The notes beneath the pieces are model-generated. The model was not told the DNA's origin. It saw only the letters and a list, made by a program, of their open reading frames with translations, and ran no database searches. A stretch of 64,000 nt of DNA from Bacteroidaceae bacterium (lineage in GTDB: Bacteria; Bacteroidota; Bacteroidia; Bacteroidales; Bacteroidaceae), in assembly GCA_017622495.1 (NCBI GenBank), contig JAGAQY010000030.1, forward strand, positions 1 through 64,000, given 5' to 3'. This document shows positions 39,435-49,520 of this stretch, piece by piece. The position numbers were made by a program, and so were the translations under genes. Each line of letters starts with the position of its first letter. The stretch's first letter is position 1.

Positions 39435-40139
39435 TCAGAACTCAGCATTCTTTACGTTCATCATATGCACCGCTACCAAGGCTGCTGTCTCGGTGCGCAG
39501 GCGCGACTTGCCCAGGGTGATGGGGCGGAAGCCGTGGTCAATAGCAGCCTGCACCTCCTCGGGGCTAAAGTCACCCTCGGGGCCGATGAGCACGAGGGCA
39601 TCTTCGCCGGACGTGAGAGCCTGTATGAGGGGTTCCTTGTCGCCTTCGTAGCAGTGGGCGATAAACTTCTGCCCAGTGAAGGGCTGGGCGATGAACTTCA
39701 TGAACGGGGTCATAGGGTTAAGCTGCGGCAACGTGGGCTTGAGCGACTGCTTCATGGCCGACACGAGAATCTTCTCCACGCGCTCGGTCTTCACCACCTT
39801 GCGCTCAGAGTAGCGGCAGTCGAGAAAGGTAATCTCATCGATACCTATCTCGGTAGCCTTCTCGGCAAACCACTCGATGCGATCCATATTCTTTGTCGGT
39901 GCCAGTGCCAGATGCAGATGACCCTGCCACAGAGACTCAGGTGTAGTGGTTTCCACGATGCGCACATAGCAGCGCTTGCCACTTATCATATCAATCTCGG
40001 CACGGTAGAACGAGCCCTTGCCGTCGGTGAGCATCACCTCGGCACCTTCGGTGAGGCGCAGCACACGAAGAGCGTGAGCTGCCTCCTCCTGAGGGAGTTC
40101 AAGCGTAGTAGCAATGTCGGGAGTGTAGAACAAAAACAC
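39435..40139 (-). CDS. rsmE: 16S rRNA (uracil1498-N3)-methyltransferase RsmE
   Basis: A SPOUT-class methylase of 234 residues acting on U1498 of 16S rRNA. The N-terminal PUA-like part (HALRVLRLTEGAEVMLTDGKG) is followed by the knotted SAM-binding region with LIGPEGDFSPEEV near residue 185 and LGKSRLRTETAALVA near 210. The C-terminal codons (Asn-Ala-Glu-Phe-stop) overlap a short GAGTTCTGAATT repeat word. Coupled to truA downstream. Confidence 0.95.
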   Translation of the reverse strand: MFLFYTPDIATTLELPQEEAAHALRVLRLTEGAEVMLTDGKGSFYRAEIDMISGKRCYVRIVETTTPESLWQGHLHLALAPTKNMDRIEWFAEKATEIGIDEITFLDCRYSERKVVKTERVEKILVSAMKQSLKPTLPQLNPMTPFMKFIAQPFTGQKFIAHCYEGDKEPLIQALTSGEDALVLIGPEGDFSPEEVQAAIDHGFRPITLGKSRLRTETAALVAVHMMNVKNAEF

Positions 40140-40149
40140 GTTTTGGAAT

Positions 40150-40255
40150 TATGAATTATGAGTTATGAATTATGAGTTGTCAATTGTCAATTGTGAATTG
40201 TGAATTGGAGTTCCGCGATGTCGTGCAAGAATTCATAATTCATAATTCAGAATTA
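40150..40255. repeat. AATTATGAATTATGAG / CAATTGTCAATTGTG simple repeats
   Basis: Between rsmE and the bifunctional nuclease gene lie several copies of GAATTATGA/GAGTTATGA and CAATTGTCAATTGTGAATTG, with an inverted copy (CATAATTCATAATTCAGAAT) near 40230-40250. The nuclease gene's last codons and stop belong to this repeat. Confidence 0.9.
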
Positions 40256-40797
40256 TCACCCTCTCTCTCGCGTATCACATCGCGCAGATGGGCGGCAAGT
40301 TCGTAGTCTTCGCGCTCGATGGCTGTCTTGAGCACTCCACGCAGCACCTCGGTATTCATCACGGTGATGGGCATGGAGTAGGCTCCGCCTCCTTCGTCGC
40401 GCATGCACTGGGCATTGAGCAGTTCCTCGTCGATATAGATGGGACGGCCCTGATGCAGGGCGATGGCGATGGCATCGGAGGTGCGTGCATCCACATTGAC
40501 GGTTTGCCCATACTGCTCGCATACGAGGTATGAGTAGAACACGCCACCCTTCACCTTATATATATATACCTCTTGGATGCGTATGGCAAAGGCATCGGCC
40601 ATGCCGGCAATGAGGTCGTGAAGCATAGGACGCTCGGTAGAGACATCGCGGAGGAACATGGCGATAGCCTGTGCCTCGAGCAAGCCCACCAGGATGGGCA
40701 GACTGCGATTGCCGTCACGCTCACGTAGCAGGGCGATGTAGAACTTGTCGTTCGCCGCCTTCTGCAACAGGTCCTGTACTTTGAGTTCGACTTTCAT
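40240..40797 (-). CDS. bifunctional nuclease family protein (DUF151) with UVR motif
   Basis: A 185-residue DUF151 protein; relatives are called bifunctional (RNase/DNase) nucleases. The DUF151 core includes LPILVGLLEAQAIAMFL, RPMLHDLIAGM and ARTSDAIAIALHQGRPIY. A UVR motif (LKTAIEREDYELAAHLRDVI) occupies the C-terminus, as in many Bacteroidetes members, and may bind UvrB-like partners. The last residues Asp-Asn-Ser-Glu-Leu are encoded by the adjoining AATTCTGAATTATG repeat. It starts 12 nt after the permease stop codon. Confidence 0.9.
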   Translation of the reverse strand: MKVELKVQDLLQKAANDKFYIALLRERDGNRSLPILVGLLEAQAIAMFLRDVSTERPMLHDLIAGMADAFAIRIQEVYIYKVKGGVFYSYLVCEQYGQTVNVDARTSDAIAIALHQGRPIYIDEELLNAQCMRDEGGGAYSMPITVMNTEVLRGVLKTAIEREDYELAAHLRDVIREREGDNSEL

Positions 40798-40809
40798 TTG
40801 GAATCTGCT

Positions 40810-42072
40810 TTATTTCTCCTTTACATGCTTATAACGGAAGATAAGCGCAAATAGTATAGCCACCACGAGGGCATAGCCCGCAAAGATGTACCATACGGTC
40901 TCCCATCCGGCCATCTGTGCCATCGGGGTGTCCTTGGAGTATACCACCGCATTGACTACCGCCTGAGCGCTCAGCGTACCCACTGTGGCACCGAATCCAT
41001 TGGTCATCATGATGAAAAGGCCCTGGGCGCTGGAGCGGATGTTCATGTCGGTCTCCTTATCAACAAAGAGCGAACCCGAAATGTTGAAAAAGTCGAACGC
41101 CACACCATACACAATCATCGAAAGTATAAACAGCCATACACCGTTACCGGGGTTACCCACGGCAAAGAAGCCGAAGCGGAGCACCCAAGCAAACATGGCG
41201 ATGAGCATCACGTTCTTGATGCCGAAGCGCTTCAGGCAGAAGGGGATGAGCAGGATACACAGTGTCTCGGAAACCTGAGAGAGCGATATCAGGATGTTGG
41301 CATGAGCCACGGCAAACGAATCGGCATACTCGGCGATGCCGGCAAAGCTCGAGATGAAGGGGTTGGCATAGCCATTGGTAATCTGCAACGACACACCCAG
41401 CAGCATGGAGAAGATGAAGAAGATGGCCATCTTTCTCTCCTTGAACAGGGCGAAGGCACGCAGGCCGAGGGCATCAATCATCGAGCCCGACTTCTTCCCC
41501 TTGTTCACGGCACAGGGAGGCAGGGTGAAGGCATAGGCACCGAGCACCACGCTCCACAGGGCGCTCACGAAGAACTGCTCATAGCCATGCTGGAAGCCCA
41601 TGAGGTCGACAATCCACATCGACACGATGAAGCCGATGGTGCCAAACACACGGATGGGCGGGAAAGCCTTCACGGTGTCGAGTCCCGCACGGTCGAGCGC
41701 CGAGTAGGACACCGAGTTGGACAGGCCCAGAGTGGGCATGAAGAACGCTACGCTGAGTGCGTAGAGGGGGAAGATTTGACCGAACGTCACGTTATCGCCA
41801 TGCGTCATGCCCATATATCCGGCCAGTGCCATGAAGGCACCTGCCAGCAGATGGCTGATACCGAGCATTTTCTGAGCCGGCACAAAGCGGTCGGCCACGA
41901 TACCTATGAGCGCCGGCATGAAGAGCGACACAAAGCCCTGCACGGAGTAGAACCAACCGATATTCTCGGCCAAGCCCACCTTGGCAAGGTAGCCGCCCAT
42001 AGAGGTGAGGTAGGCACCCCACACGGCGAACTCAAGGAAGTTCATCACAATCAGTCTTACTTTTGTATTCAT
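40810..42072 (-). CDS. nucleoside permease, MFS nucleoside:H+ symporter family
   Basis: A 420-residue, 12-segment inner-membrane transporter of the NHS family (NupG/XapB relatives). The N-terminus VRLIVMNFLEFAVWGAYLTSMGGYL and GLSNSVSYSALDRAG are typical, as is FPPIRVFGTIGFIVSMWIVD. It leads a leftward series with the bifunctional nuclease, rsmE and truA. Substrate (purine versus pyrimidine nucleosides) is not resolvable. Confidence 0.9.
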   Translation of the reverse strand: MNTKVRLIVMNFLEFAVWGAYLTSMGGYLAKVGLAENIGWFYSVQGFVSLFMPALIGIVADRFVPAQKMLGISHLLAGAFMALAGYMGMTHGDNVTFGQIFPLYALSVAFFMPTLGLSNSVSYSALDRAGLDTVKAFPPIRVFGTIGFIVSMWIVDLMGFQHGYEQFFVSALWSVVLGAYAFTLPPCAVNKGKKSGSMIDALGLRAFALFKERKMAIFFIFSMLLGVSLQITNGYANPFISSFAGIAEYADSFAVAHANILISLSQVSETLCILLIPFCLKRFGIKNVMLIAMFAWVLRFGFFAVGNPGNGVWLFILSMIVYGVAFDFFNISGSLFVDKETDMNIRSSAQGLFIMMTNGFGATVGTLSAQAVVNAVVYSKDTPMAQMAGWETVWYIFAGYALVVAILFALIFRYKHVKEK

Positions 42073-42098
42073 ATCTATAGAGTTTATTTTTCGTAGTG

Positions 42099-42106
42099 CA
42101 AAAATA
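42099..42106 (-). promoter_or_regulatory. -7 promoter box for the permease operon
   Basis: On the minus strand TATTTTTG matches TAnnTTTG, 26 nt upstream of the permease start codon. Confidence 0.5.
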
Positions 42107-42281
42107 CTGCTATTTTTCTAAAATCACGCGTTATAGGCACGCATTTTTATAAACACAGAACGCGAAAAAAGGATGTGTGCCGTGATGGAATCGGCATTAC
42201 AAAGAAAGCAACATCGGGAAGATGATAAAAAATCATTCGGCAACATACGTTTTGCAAAGATTTGCCGTTTATATAAAATAT

Positions 42282-44684
42282 ATGAAAAAGGTAGTCCTAC
42301 TCATACTCTTGCTAAGTACCCCCTACGGTTTGCTCCATGCACAGGAGAGCACACCGACTGGCGGCGTTACCCTCAAGGGACGCATCACCGACGAGACGGG
42401 AAGTCCGGTAGAGATTGCCAATATATGGATAGCCCGGCAGATGAAAGGCACCACCACCAACCTCAAGGGAGAGTACTCGATAGCCCTCACCTCGGCCGAC
42501 ACGGTGGAGATTACCTACTCGATGATAGGGCACCAGACACGCCGTCGTGTCCTCTTCAAGCCTACGGGCGTTATCACGATGGATGTGATGCTCCCCCACT
42601 CCAACACGGCCCTGCAGGGGGTGACCATACGCGAGACACGCCGACAGACGGGCACCATGCAGCACCTGTCGCAGAAGCAGGCCCGACTGATGCCCGATGC
42701 CTCAGGTGGCTCGATAGAGTCATTCATCGCCACACAAGCAGGCGTAAGCAGTACCAACGAACTGTCATCGACATACAATGTGCGCGGAGGCAACTACGAC
42801 GAGAACTCAGTGTATGTCAATGGCATAGAGGTATACCGCCCGCTACTCATCAGAGCCGGTCAGCAGGAGGGACTCAGTTTCATCAACCCCGACATGGTGG
42901 AGAATATCGGTTTCTCATCGGGCGGTTTCGAGGCACGTTACGGCGACAAGATGAGTAGCGTGCTCGACATCACCTATCGCCGTCCCACCCAACTGGAGAG
43001 CACTCTCTCGGCCAGCCTGCTCGGCGCCAATGCATATGTGGGCATCGGCAAGGAAGACAAGTGGAGCATGACACACAGCCTGCGCTACAAGACAAGCCAA
43101 TATCTGCTGGGCACGCTCGATACGCAGGGTGAGTACGACCCATCGTTTGTGGACTATCAGACCTACCTCACCTACAAGCTATCAGAGCAGTGGGAAGCAG
43201 GATTCATCGGCAACATTTCGCAAAACAGGTATCGGTTTATCCCATCAGACCGCAACACCTCGTTTGGTACGCTGGAAGATGTGAAGGAGTTTAAGGTCTA
43301 CTTCGGCGGACGCGAAGAGGACATGTTCCGCACATGGTTCGGAGCACTCAACCTGACCCATACGCCCAGCACCAACCATAAGTTCACACTCAACCTATCG
43401 GCATACCGCACCGATGAGAAGGAGACCTTCGACATCGTCAGCCAATACTGGCTCAACGACGTAGACGACGAGAAAAACATGGGTGTAGGCACCTATATGG
43501 AGCATGCCCGCAACTACCTTACGGCATCGGTGGTATCGGGCGGACTGAGCGGGAAACATACCCTCGGGCAGCATGAGCTGCATTGGGGCACCGAATACAA
43601 GCTGGAGCAAATCACCGACGACATCAACGAATGGGAGATGCGCGACTCGGCAGGCTACTCCCTGCCTCATACGGGCGAACGCCTCGAACTCATCTACAAC
43701 CTGCGTTCACAAAACGAGGTGCGCAACCACCGCCTGTCGGCATTCGTGCAGGACACCTGGCGCAAGCATACCGATGTGGGACTCTTCGTCATCAACGGAG
43801 GCATGCGCTTCTCCTACTGGTCGTGGAACAGAGAACCACTCTTCTCACCTCGCCTGTCGGTAGGCTTCATCCCCGAGGAGAACGACCGCTTTACCTTCCG
43901 CCTTGCCACAGGCATGTATTATCAGAGCCCCTTCTACAAGGAGTTTCGCGATACGGTACAGGCAGGAGGCTCATCTTACGTGAGGCTCAACAAGGAAATC
44001 AAGTCACAACGCTCGATACAGGTGGTGGGAGCGATGGACTATCAGTTCCGCGTATGGGACCGCCCCTTCAAACTCACCACCGAGGTGTACTACAAGGCCC
44101 TGTCGAACCTCATCCCCTACAACGTGAACAACGTGCGCCTCACCTACTACGGCGAAAACTGCGCATCGGGATATGCAGCCGGACTCGACATGAAGCTCTT
44201 CGGAGAGTTTGTCCCTGGCACCGACTCATGGCTCACAGCATCGATCATGCGCACCGAGGAGAAGATCGACGGCAAGTGGTATCCACGCCCTACCGACCAG
44301 CGTTTTAACCTCTCATTCTGCCTTACCGACTACTTCCCGGGATCGGACCGCTGGCAGATGAACCTCCGTGCCGTGTATGCCAACGGACTGCCGTTCGGGC
44401 CACCCCACTCGGGGCGCGAGAGACTCACATTCCGTGCACCGGCCTACCGCCGTGTAGACATAGGCATGAGCTACCGACTCGTCAACAACGAAGAGCATGC
44501 CATCACCTACGGCTGGCAACGCCACTTCCGCAACGTTTGGCTCGGCCTCGATGCCTTCAACCTGCTGGGCATCAATAACGTGAACTCCTATTACTGGATC
44601 ACCGATACCGAGAACCACCGCTATGCGGTACCCAACTACCTCACGGGCCTACGCCTCAATGCACGAGTGCTCATCGAATTTTAA
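42282..44684 (+). CDS. TonB-dependent outer membrane receptor with carboxypeptidase-regulatory N-domain
   Basis: An 800-residue outer-membrane receptor; the start at 42282 gives the signal peptide MKKVVLLILLLSTPYGLLHAQ. A CarbopepD_reg-like beta domain (VTLKGRITDETGSPVEIANIW, to about 100) precedes the plug (about 130-240: STYNVRGGNYDENSVYVNG, and GFEARYGDKMSSVLDITYR) and the barrel, which ends in RLNARVLIEF with a C-terminal Phe. There is no SusD partner, and it is shorter than SusC proteins (about 1000). Ligand unknown. It is followed by a metallopeptidase and an ABC exporter with short gaps. Confidence 0.9.
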   Translation: MKKVVLLILLLSTPYGLLHAQESTPTGGVTLKGRITDETGSPVEIANIWIARQMKGTTTNLKGEYSIALTSADTVEITYSMIGHQTRRRVLFKPTGVITMDVMLPHSNTALQGVTIRETRRQTGTMQHLSQKQARLMPDASGGSIESFIATQAGVSSTNELSSTYNVRGGNYDENSVYVNGIEVYRPLLIRAGQQEGLSFINPDMVENIGFSSGGFEARYGDKMSSVLDITYRRPTQLESTLSASLLGANAYVGIGKEDKWSMTHSLRYKTSQYLLGTLDTQGEYDPSFVDYQTYLTYKLSEQWEAGFIGNISQNRYRFIPSDRNTSFGTLEDVKEFKVYFGGREEDMFRTWFGALNLTHTPSTNHKFTLNLSAYRTDEKETFDIVSQYWLNDVDDEKNMGVGTYMEHARNYLTASVVSGGLSGKHTLGQHELHWGTEYKLEQITDDINEWEMRDSAGYSLPHTGERLELIYNLRSQNEVRNHRLSAFVQDTWRKHTDVGLFVINGGMRFSYWSWNREPLFSPRLSVGFIPEENDRFTFRLATGMYYQSPFYKEFRDTVQAGGSSYVRLNKEIKSQRSIQVVGAMDYQFRVWDRPFKLTTEVYYKALSNLIPYNVNNVRLTYYGENCASGYAAGLDMKLFGEFVPGTDSWLTASIMRTEEKIDGKWYPRPTDQRFNLSFCLTDYFPGSDRWQMNLRAVYANGLPFGPPHSGRERLTFRAPAYRRVDIGMSYRLVNNEEHAITYGWQRHFRNVWLGLDAFNLLGINNVNSYYWITDTENHRYAVPNYLTGLRLNARVLIEF

Positions 44685-44707
44685 CACTAACAAATACACC
44701 GTTTACT

Positions 44708-45568
44708 ATGAGATTAGATGGAAGAAGAACAAGCAGTCATGTAGATGACCGCCGCCGCATGGGTGGGGGCAAGAAAGCTGGTCTGGGATTAGGTGGCCTG
44801 GTTGTCGTAGCACTCATTACATGGCTGCTCGGAGGCAATCCGCTCAGCGTACTGCAATATGCCGACCTGGGAGGAGTACTCACCGAACAAGGAGGCAACT
44901 ATGAACCTACGGCCGAAGAGGAAGCACTGGCAAAGTTCTCGAGCCAGATACTGGCAGGGACAGAAGATGTATGGACAAAAGAGTTTCAAAAGATGGGACT
45001 CACCTATGAGCCGCCACGCCTAGTACTCTTCAACGGTAGCGTACAGTCTGGCTGCGGTGGAGCTACGGCCTCGTCGGGGCCCTTCTACTGCTCGGCCGAC
45101 CAGAGCGTATACATCGACCTCTCCTTCTTCACACAGATGAAGAGGCAGCTGGGTGCCGATGGCGACTTTGCCTATGCCTACGTCATTGCACACGAGGTGG
45201 GACACCATGTGCAATATCTGCTGGGAATACTCGACGACGCCCATCAGCAGATGAGCCGTGTGAGCGAGAAGGAGAGCAACCGCATCAGCGTACGTTTGGA
45301 GCTTCAGGCCGACTTCTTTGCCGGTATATGGGCCTACCATGACAACCGGATGTTTGGCTCGCTCGAAGAGGGTGACATCGAGGAAGGCATCAACGTGTCA
45401 TCGAAGATTGGCGACGACTACCTGCAGAAGCAGGCACAAGGCTACACCGTGCCCGACGCATTCAACCATGGCACCTCGGCACAGCGAGTACGATGGCTGA
45501 AGAAGGGCCTCGCCAGCGGCCGCATCGGCGATGGCGACACCTTCAGTCCTAACTACAACGACCTATAA
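44708..45568 (+). CDS. neutral zinc metallopeptidase, YpfJ family
   Basis: A 286-residue membrane-anchored protein of the zinc_peptidase (YpfJ) family. The Arg-rich N-terminus (MRLDGRRTSSHVDDRRRMGG) is the family hallmark, followed by one transmembrane segment (LGLGGLVVVALITWLLGG). The zinc motif HEVGHH lies near residue 162 with a downstream Glu in ELQADFFAG. Function in cells is poorly known. It lies 23 nt behind the TonB receptor gene and 13 nt ahead of the ABC exporter. Confidence 0.92.
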   Translation: MRLDGRRTSSHVDDRRRMGGGKKAGLGLGGLVVVALITWLLGGNPLSVLQYADLGGVLTEQGGNYEPTAEEEALAKFSSQILAGTEDVWTKEFQKMGLTYEPPRLVLFNGSVQSGCGGATASSGPFYCSADQSVYIDLSFFTQMKRQLGADGDFAYAYVIAHEVGHHVQYLLGILDDAHQQMSRVSEKESNRISVRLELQADFFAGIWAYHDNRMFGSLEEGDIEEGINVSSKIGDDYLQKQAQGYTVPDAFNHGTSAQRVRWLKKGLASGRIGDGDTFSPNYNDL

Positions 45569-45581
45569 CACCCACCCGACG

Positions 45582-47396
45582 ATGAACCTCATAACGCTCT
45601 TCCGTAAGATAAGTCCGTACGTCAAGCCCTATCGCTGGCTGGTGGTACTGACACTCATCCTGACAATCATAGGTTCGTTCATCGCACAGATCAACGCCGT
45701 AGTGCTCGACCGCACCGTCGATGCCATCAACTCGCTCATCACCACACACACCCTCGTATGGAGCAAGGCAGCCCATATCCTTACGGTCATCAGCGTCGTC
45801 TTGCTGGGCAAGGAGATATTCTCGGCTGGCATCACCTATGCGCAGCACTACTTCGGGGAGAAGATGCGCATCAACGTATCCAAAGACCTGTCGCAAGCCG
45901 TCATCGACCACATGCTGCGCTACCGCATGGCATTCTTCTCGCGACCAAACAATGAGACCGGCAAGCTGCAAACCCGCATCGACCAAGGCGTGAGCAGCCT
46001 CTCGTCTACCGTGCAGAACTTCTTCATCGACCTGCTGCCCCTCTTCATGAGTGCCGCACTGGCACTGATACTCATGTTTGCCGCCAACGTATATGTAGGC
46101 TTCACGGCGCTGGGTATCGTACCTATATATATATGGATTACGATACGCCAAGCCCACCGGCTGCAAGGCTGGAGACGCAATATGCGCTCATACCGCGAGC
46201 AGAAGAGCCACGGGGTGATGAATATCATCGAGAGCATCAACGTGATCAAGTCGTTCAACCGCGAAGAGATAGAGAGCGACAAGCAATGGCAGCTACAGAC
46301 ACAGTTTACCGACAATCAGATGCGGGTGCGCAAGACCTCGTTCTACTTTGACGGACTGAAGAGTTTCGTGCGGCAGACGGGCACCGTGCTCATCATCATC
46401 CTCACGGCATACCTGGTGCTTATCGACTATCCGGGCATGACGATAGGTAAGATCATGTACCACGTGATGCTCTTCTCCAATGTAACGGCGCCCATCACCC
46501 AGCTGCAGCGCATCTTCGACCAGATGAACGATGCACTGATCTATGCCGAAGGATTCTTCGATATCCTGGAAGCGGATGATGAATGTGAACCTACGGGCCA
46601 CTACCATCCCGAGCAGGTAAAGGGGAATTTCGAACTTAGCGGTGTGGACTTCACCTACCCCAACGGCACGAAGGCGTTGCATGACATCAACATGACGATC
46701 AGCAGCGGGAAGATAACAGCTCTGGTGGGTCTGTCGGGAGCAGGCAAGTCCACCATCCTCAACCTGCTGGTGAAGTTCTACAATCCCGACTGCGGCAGCA
46801 TCAAGCTCGACGGTGTAGACCTGCGCGACTACGACACCCAGTTCTTGCGCGACAACATCGGCATGGTATTGCAGAAAAATCACATCTTCGACGGCTCCAT
46901 CGAGGAGAACATACGCTATGGCAAGCCTGGCGCCACACGCGAGCAAGTAGAAGAGGCCGCACGCAAGGCATACATCTATGACCAGATAATGAAGCTGCCC
47001 CAGGGATTCGACTCGAAGGCACAACTCCTCTCGGGCGGACAGCAGCAAAGGATTGCCATTGCCCGCATGTTCCTGAAGAACCCACCCATCATCTTCCTCG
47101 ACGAACCTACCGCCTCGCTCGATGCCATCGCCACCGAGCAGATCAAGGCCAGCATCGATGCCATCAAGCGCAACCGCACGGTCATCATCATCTCGCACAG
47201 CATATCGCAGATTATCGACAGCGATATCATCTACGCCATGAAGGAGGGTCGCGTAGAGCAGTCGGGCCACCCCGACATCCTTTACCGTAAGGGAGGCGTA
47301 TACAAGGACATCGTTGACGCCTCGGCCCGCAGCCTCAACATCGACAAACTGGCCCAAACGCTCGATGCCGACGGAGACGGCGTGATGTTTGACTAA
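45582..47396 (+). CDS. ABC exporter, permease-ATPase fusion
   Basis: A 604-residue half-transporter of MsbA-like architecture. The start at 45582 (MNLITLFRKISPYVKPYRW) is preferred over an earlier in-frame ATG within the previous gene. Six membrane helices occupy about 1-310. The ATPase domain has Walker A GLSGAGKS near 386, signature LSGGQQQRIAIAR near 483 and Walker B IIFLDEPTASLD. Substrate unknown; lipid, peptide or drug export are all possible. Confidence 0.9.
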   Translation: MNLITLFRKISPYVKPYRWLVVLTLILTIIGSFIAQINAVVLDRTVDAINSLITTHTLVWSKAAHILTVISVVLLGKEIFSAGITYAQHYFGEKMRINVSKDLSQAVIDHMLRYRMAFFSRPNNETGKLQTRIDQGVSSLSSTVQNFFIDLLPLFMSAALALILMFAANVYVGFTALGIVPIYIWITIRQAHRLQGWRRNMRSYREQKSHGVMNIIESINVIKSFNREEIESDKQWQLQTQFTDNQMRVRKTSFYFDGLKSFVRQTGTVLIIILTAYLVLIDYPGMTIGKIMYHVMLFSNVTAPITQLQRIFDQMNDALIYAEGFFDILEADDECEPTGHYHPEQVKGNFELSGVDFTYPNGTKALHDINMTISSGKITALVGLSGAGKSTILNLLVKFYNPDCGSIKLDGVDLRDYDTQFLRDNIGMVLQKNHIFDGSIEENIRYGKPGATREQVEEAARKAYIYDQIMKLPQGFDSKAQLLSGGQQQRIAIARMFLKNPPIIFLDEPTASLDAIATEQIKASIDAIKRNRTVIIISHSISQIIDSDIIYAMKEGRVEQSGHPDILYRKGGVYKDIVDASARSLNIDKLAQTLDADGDGVMFD

Positions 47397-47525
47397 CCCA
47401 AGCTATAAATTATTGAGATTCCAAGCACAAGACTTGCAATCCTCAGATTTATACGCTACTTTTACACAGACAAATATCAATAGAGCCTGTTTGTTATATT
47501 ATTAATAGCAAAACACTACAAGAAA

Positions 47526-49373
47526 ATGAGAAGGTACTGGTCATTGATGGTAATAGCCATAGCTTTACAGGGATTACAAGCCCAAGACTTGCGCGAGCGC
47601 AACTACTATTTCGAGACACTCAACCCTGGCCATGAGCCCAAGCCCCAAGTAGAAGGATACGCCACAGAGCGTATCGCCGAGCATCTCACCCGAGGACTTA
47701 TAGCTACGCCCTCACCCGACGGCAACGGCATACACCTCAGTTGGCGACTCCTCAATGCCGATCCTGATGAAGTCAGCTTCCATGTGTACCGTATGGCCGA
47801 CGGCAAGCAGAAGAGACTTACCCGAAAAGCCATCAGAGAGGTATGCGACTATACAGACTACACACCGTCGGACAAGCCAATGAGTTATTGGGTCACAGCG
47901 CACGATGCAAAGGGAAAGGTCATCGATACCTCAGAGAAACTTACCGTTGACAAATCCCTACTCACCCATTACCGCTCCGTCAAGCTGCGCGACCCGAAGA
48001 TGCGCGTAGGTAAAGTGGCCGTGGCCGACCTCAATGGCGATGGCATATACGACTACATCGTACGCACCCCCGATAGCAACGTAGACCCAGGCATGCCCGG
48101 CACACTCGACGGGCGCACCTATCAGATAGAGGCATACCTGAGCGACGGCACTTTCCTATGGTCAAAAGACCTAGGCCAAGGCATTGAGCCCGGCGTATGG
48201 TACTCACCCTTTATCGCCTACGACTTCAATGGTGACGGAAAGGCCGAAGTAGCCCTCAAGACTGCCCCCGAAACAACGAAACGTAATGAAAAGGGACGCG
48301 TAGACAGCGGAGAAGAGTATCTTAGCGTATGGGACGGTATGACGGGCAAGGAGATTGCCCGAGTAGACTGGCCCGAGCGCAACGACCGCTACGGCAACCT
48401 CGTACGTCAAAACCGCAACCAAATAGGCATGGCTTATCTTGACGGAAAGACCCCCTATATCCTGGCTTGCCGAGGCACATATAAGCTCATGGTAGTAGAT
48501 GCATGGGAGCTGCGTGGCGAGGAACTTGTGCGTGCATGGCGTTGGGACGGCGATGAGGAGAACCCCATCATCCGTAGCATGGGAGCCCATAGCCTCGTGA
48601 GTGGCGACGTAGACAACGATGGCCGCGACGAGATACTGCTGGGCTCATGCATGATAGATGATAATGGCACGGCACTATGGTCGGCCGGACTGGGACACCC
48701 CGACAAGGCCTACCTCACCGACATAGACCCCAATCGCCCCGGCATGGAAGTATACCTTTGCCTTGAACCCTTCCATACGAACGGGCGCGGAGTATGCATG
48801 GTCGATGCACGCACTGGCGAGCAAGTATGGAACATCGGTCACGAAACCAAGCACGTAGGCAATGGCATGGTAGCCGACTTCGACCCATCCCACCCAGGAT
48901 TGGAATGCTTTGCCACCGAAGACAAGAAAGGCGGCAGCAGCGACAAGTACCTGCTCACTGCCGACGGCAAATACATACGGCGCAACGAGAATATACCTCC
49001 CTGTGGCGGATGGGTATGGTGGGATGGCGACCTCTCACGCGAAGTGCTGCATACCCCCTACTCTCGCGAAGAGATGATGGAGCTATGGCGCAATGGGCAA
49101 CCAGTAGCACAACACATCGTCAAGTGGGCCGACAAGAGCAGTGTGGCCGAAGGCATCGAAGGCAGCCTTCAACTCATTGCCGACCTCTATGGCGACTGGC
49201 GCGAAGAGATAGTCATGTCGTTACCCGGCGAACTGCGCATCTACACCACCAACAACCCCGCCCGCGACCGACGCGTCACACTCATGCAAGATGCCATCTA
49301 CCGTAGCTACGTAGCACACCGTTCCATGGGTTATCCCCAAGCGCCAGTACCCTCCTACTATCTGGGGGAATAA
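47526..49373 (+). CDS. PL11 rhamnogalacturonan lyase
   Basis: A 615-residue secreted lyase (signal MRRYWSLMVIAIALQGLQAQ) cleaving the rhamnogalacturonan-I backbone. It resembles the YesW/YesX eight-bladed propellers, with calcium-binding DxNGDG-type loops: VADLNGDGIYDY, YDFNGDGKAEV and GDVDNDGRDEI. ARVDWPERNDRYGN and HETKHVGNGMVADFD are further family segments. It is monocistronic, preceded by 129 bp with no clear promoter and followed by a long hairpin. It adds pectin backbone cleavage to the arabinan enzymes elsewhere in the window. Confidence 0.92.
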   Translation: MRRYWSLMVIAIALQGLQAQDLRERNYYFETLNPGHEPKPQVEGYATERIAEHLTRGLIATPSPDGNGIHLSWRLLNADPDEVSFHVYRMADGKQKRLTRKAIREVCDYTDYTPSDKPMSYWVTAHDAKGKVIDTSEKLTVDKSLLTHYRSVKLRDPKMRVGKVAVADLNGDGIYDYIVRTPDSNVDPGMPGTLDGRTYQIEAYLSDGTFLWSKDLGQGIEPGVWYSPFIAYDFNGDGKAEVALKTAPETTKRNEKGRVDSGEEYLSVWDGMTGKEIARVDWPERNDRYGNLVRQNRNQIGMAYLDGKTPYILACRGTYKLMVVDAWELRGEELVRAWRWDGDEENPIIRSMGAHSLVSGDVDNDGRDEILLGSCMIDDNGTALWSAGLGHPDKAYLTDIDPNRPGMEVYLCLEPFHTNGRGVCMVDARTGEQVWNIGHETKHVGNGMVADFDPSHPGLECFATEDKKGGSSDKYLLTADGKYIRRNENIPPCGGWVWWDGDLSREVLHTPYSREEMMELWRNGQPVAQHIVKWADKSSVAEGIEGSLQLIADLYGDWREEIVMSLPGELRIYTTNNPARDRRVTLMQDAIYRSYVAHRSMGYPQAPVPSYYLGE

Positions 49374-49393
49374 AGATTGCCTACATTTCCGCT

Positions 49394-49482
49394 ACAGCAA
49401 TCAGTATAAGCAAGTCCATAGAAGGCTTTCGGAGTACGTCTACGCCTATTCTCCGAAAACCTTCTATGGACTTGACTGTTGC
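49394..49482. repeat. long hairpin with 24-bp arms
   Basis: CAAGTCCATAGAAGGCTTTC plus GGAG (49411-49434) pairs with 49451-49474 at 23 of 24 positions, around a 16-nt loop. The flanks (GCAATCAGT and ACTGTTGC) extend the pairing with a bulge. No T-tract follows, and it lies between convergent genes. Confidence 0.85.
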
Positions 49483-49520
49483 AGATATCTGTATATAGGG
49501 GTGGTAATTACATTACATAT

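Noticed and set aside
42282..44684. SusC assignment for the TonB receptor
   Set aside because: About 800 residues, no SusD follows, and the neighbours are a peptidase and an exporter, so a generic TonB receptor is the safer call.
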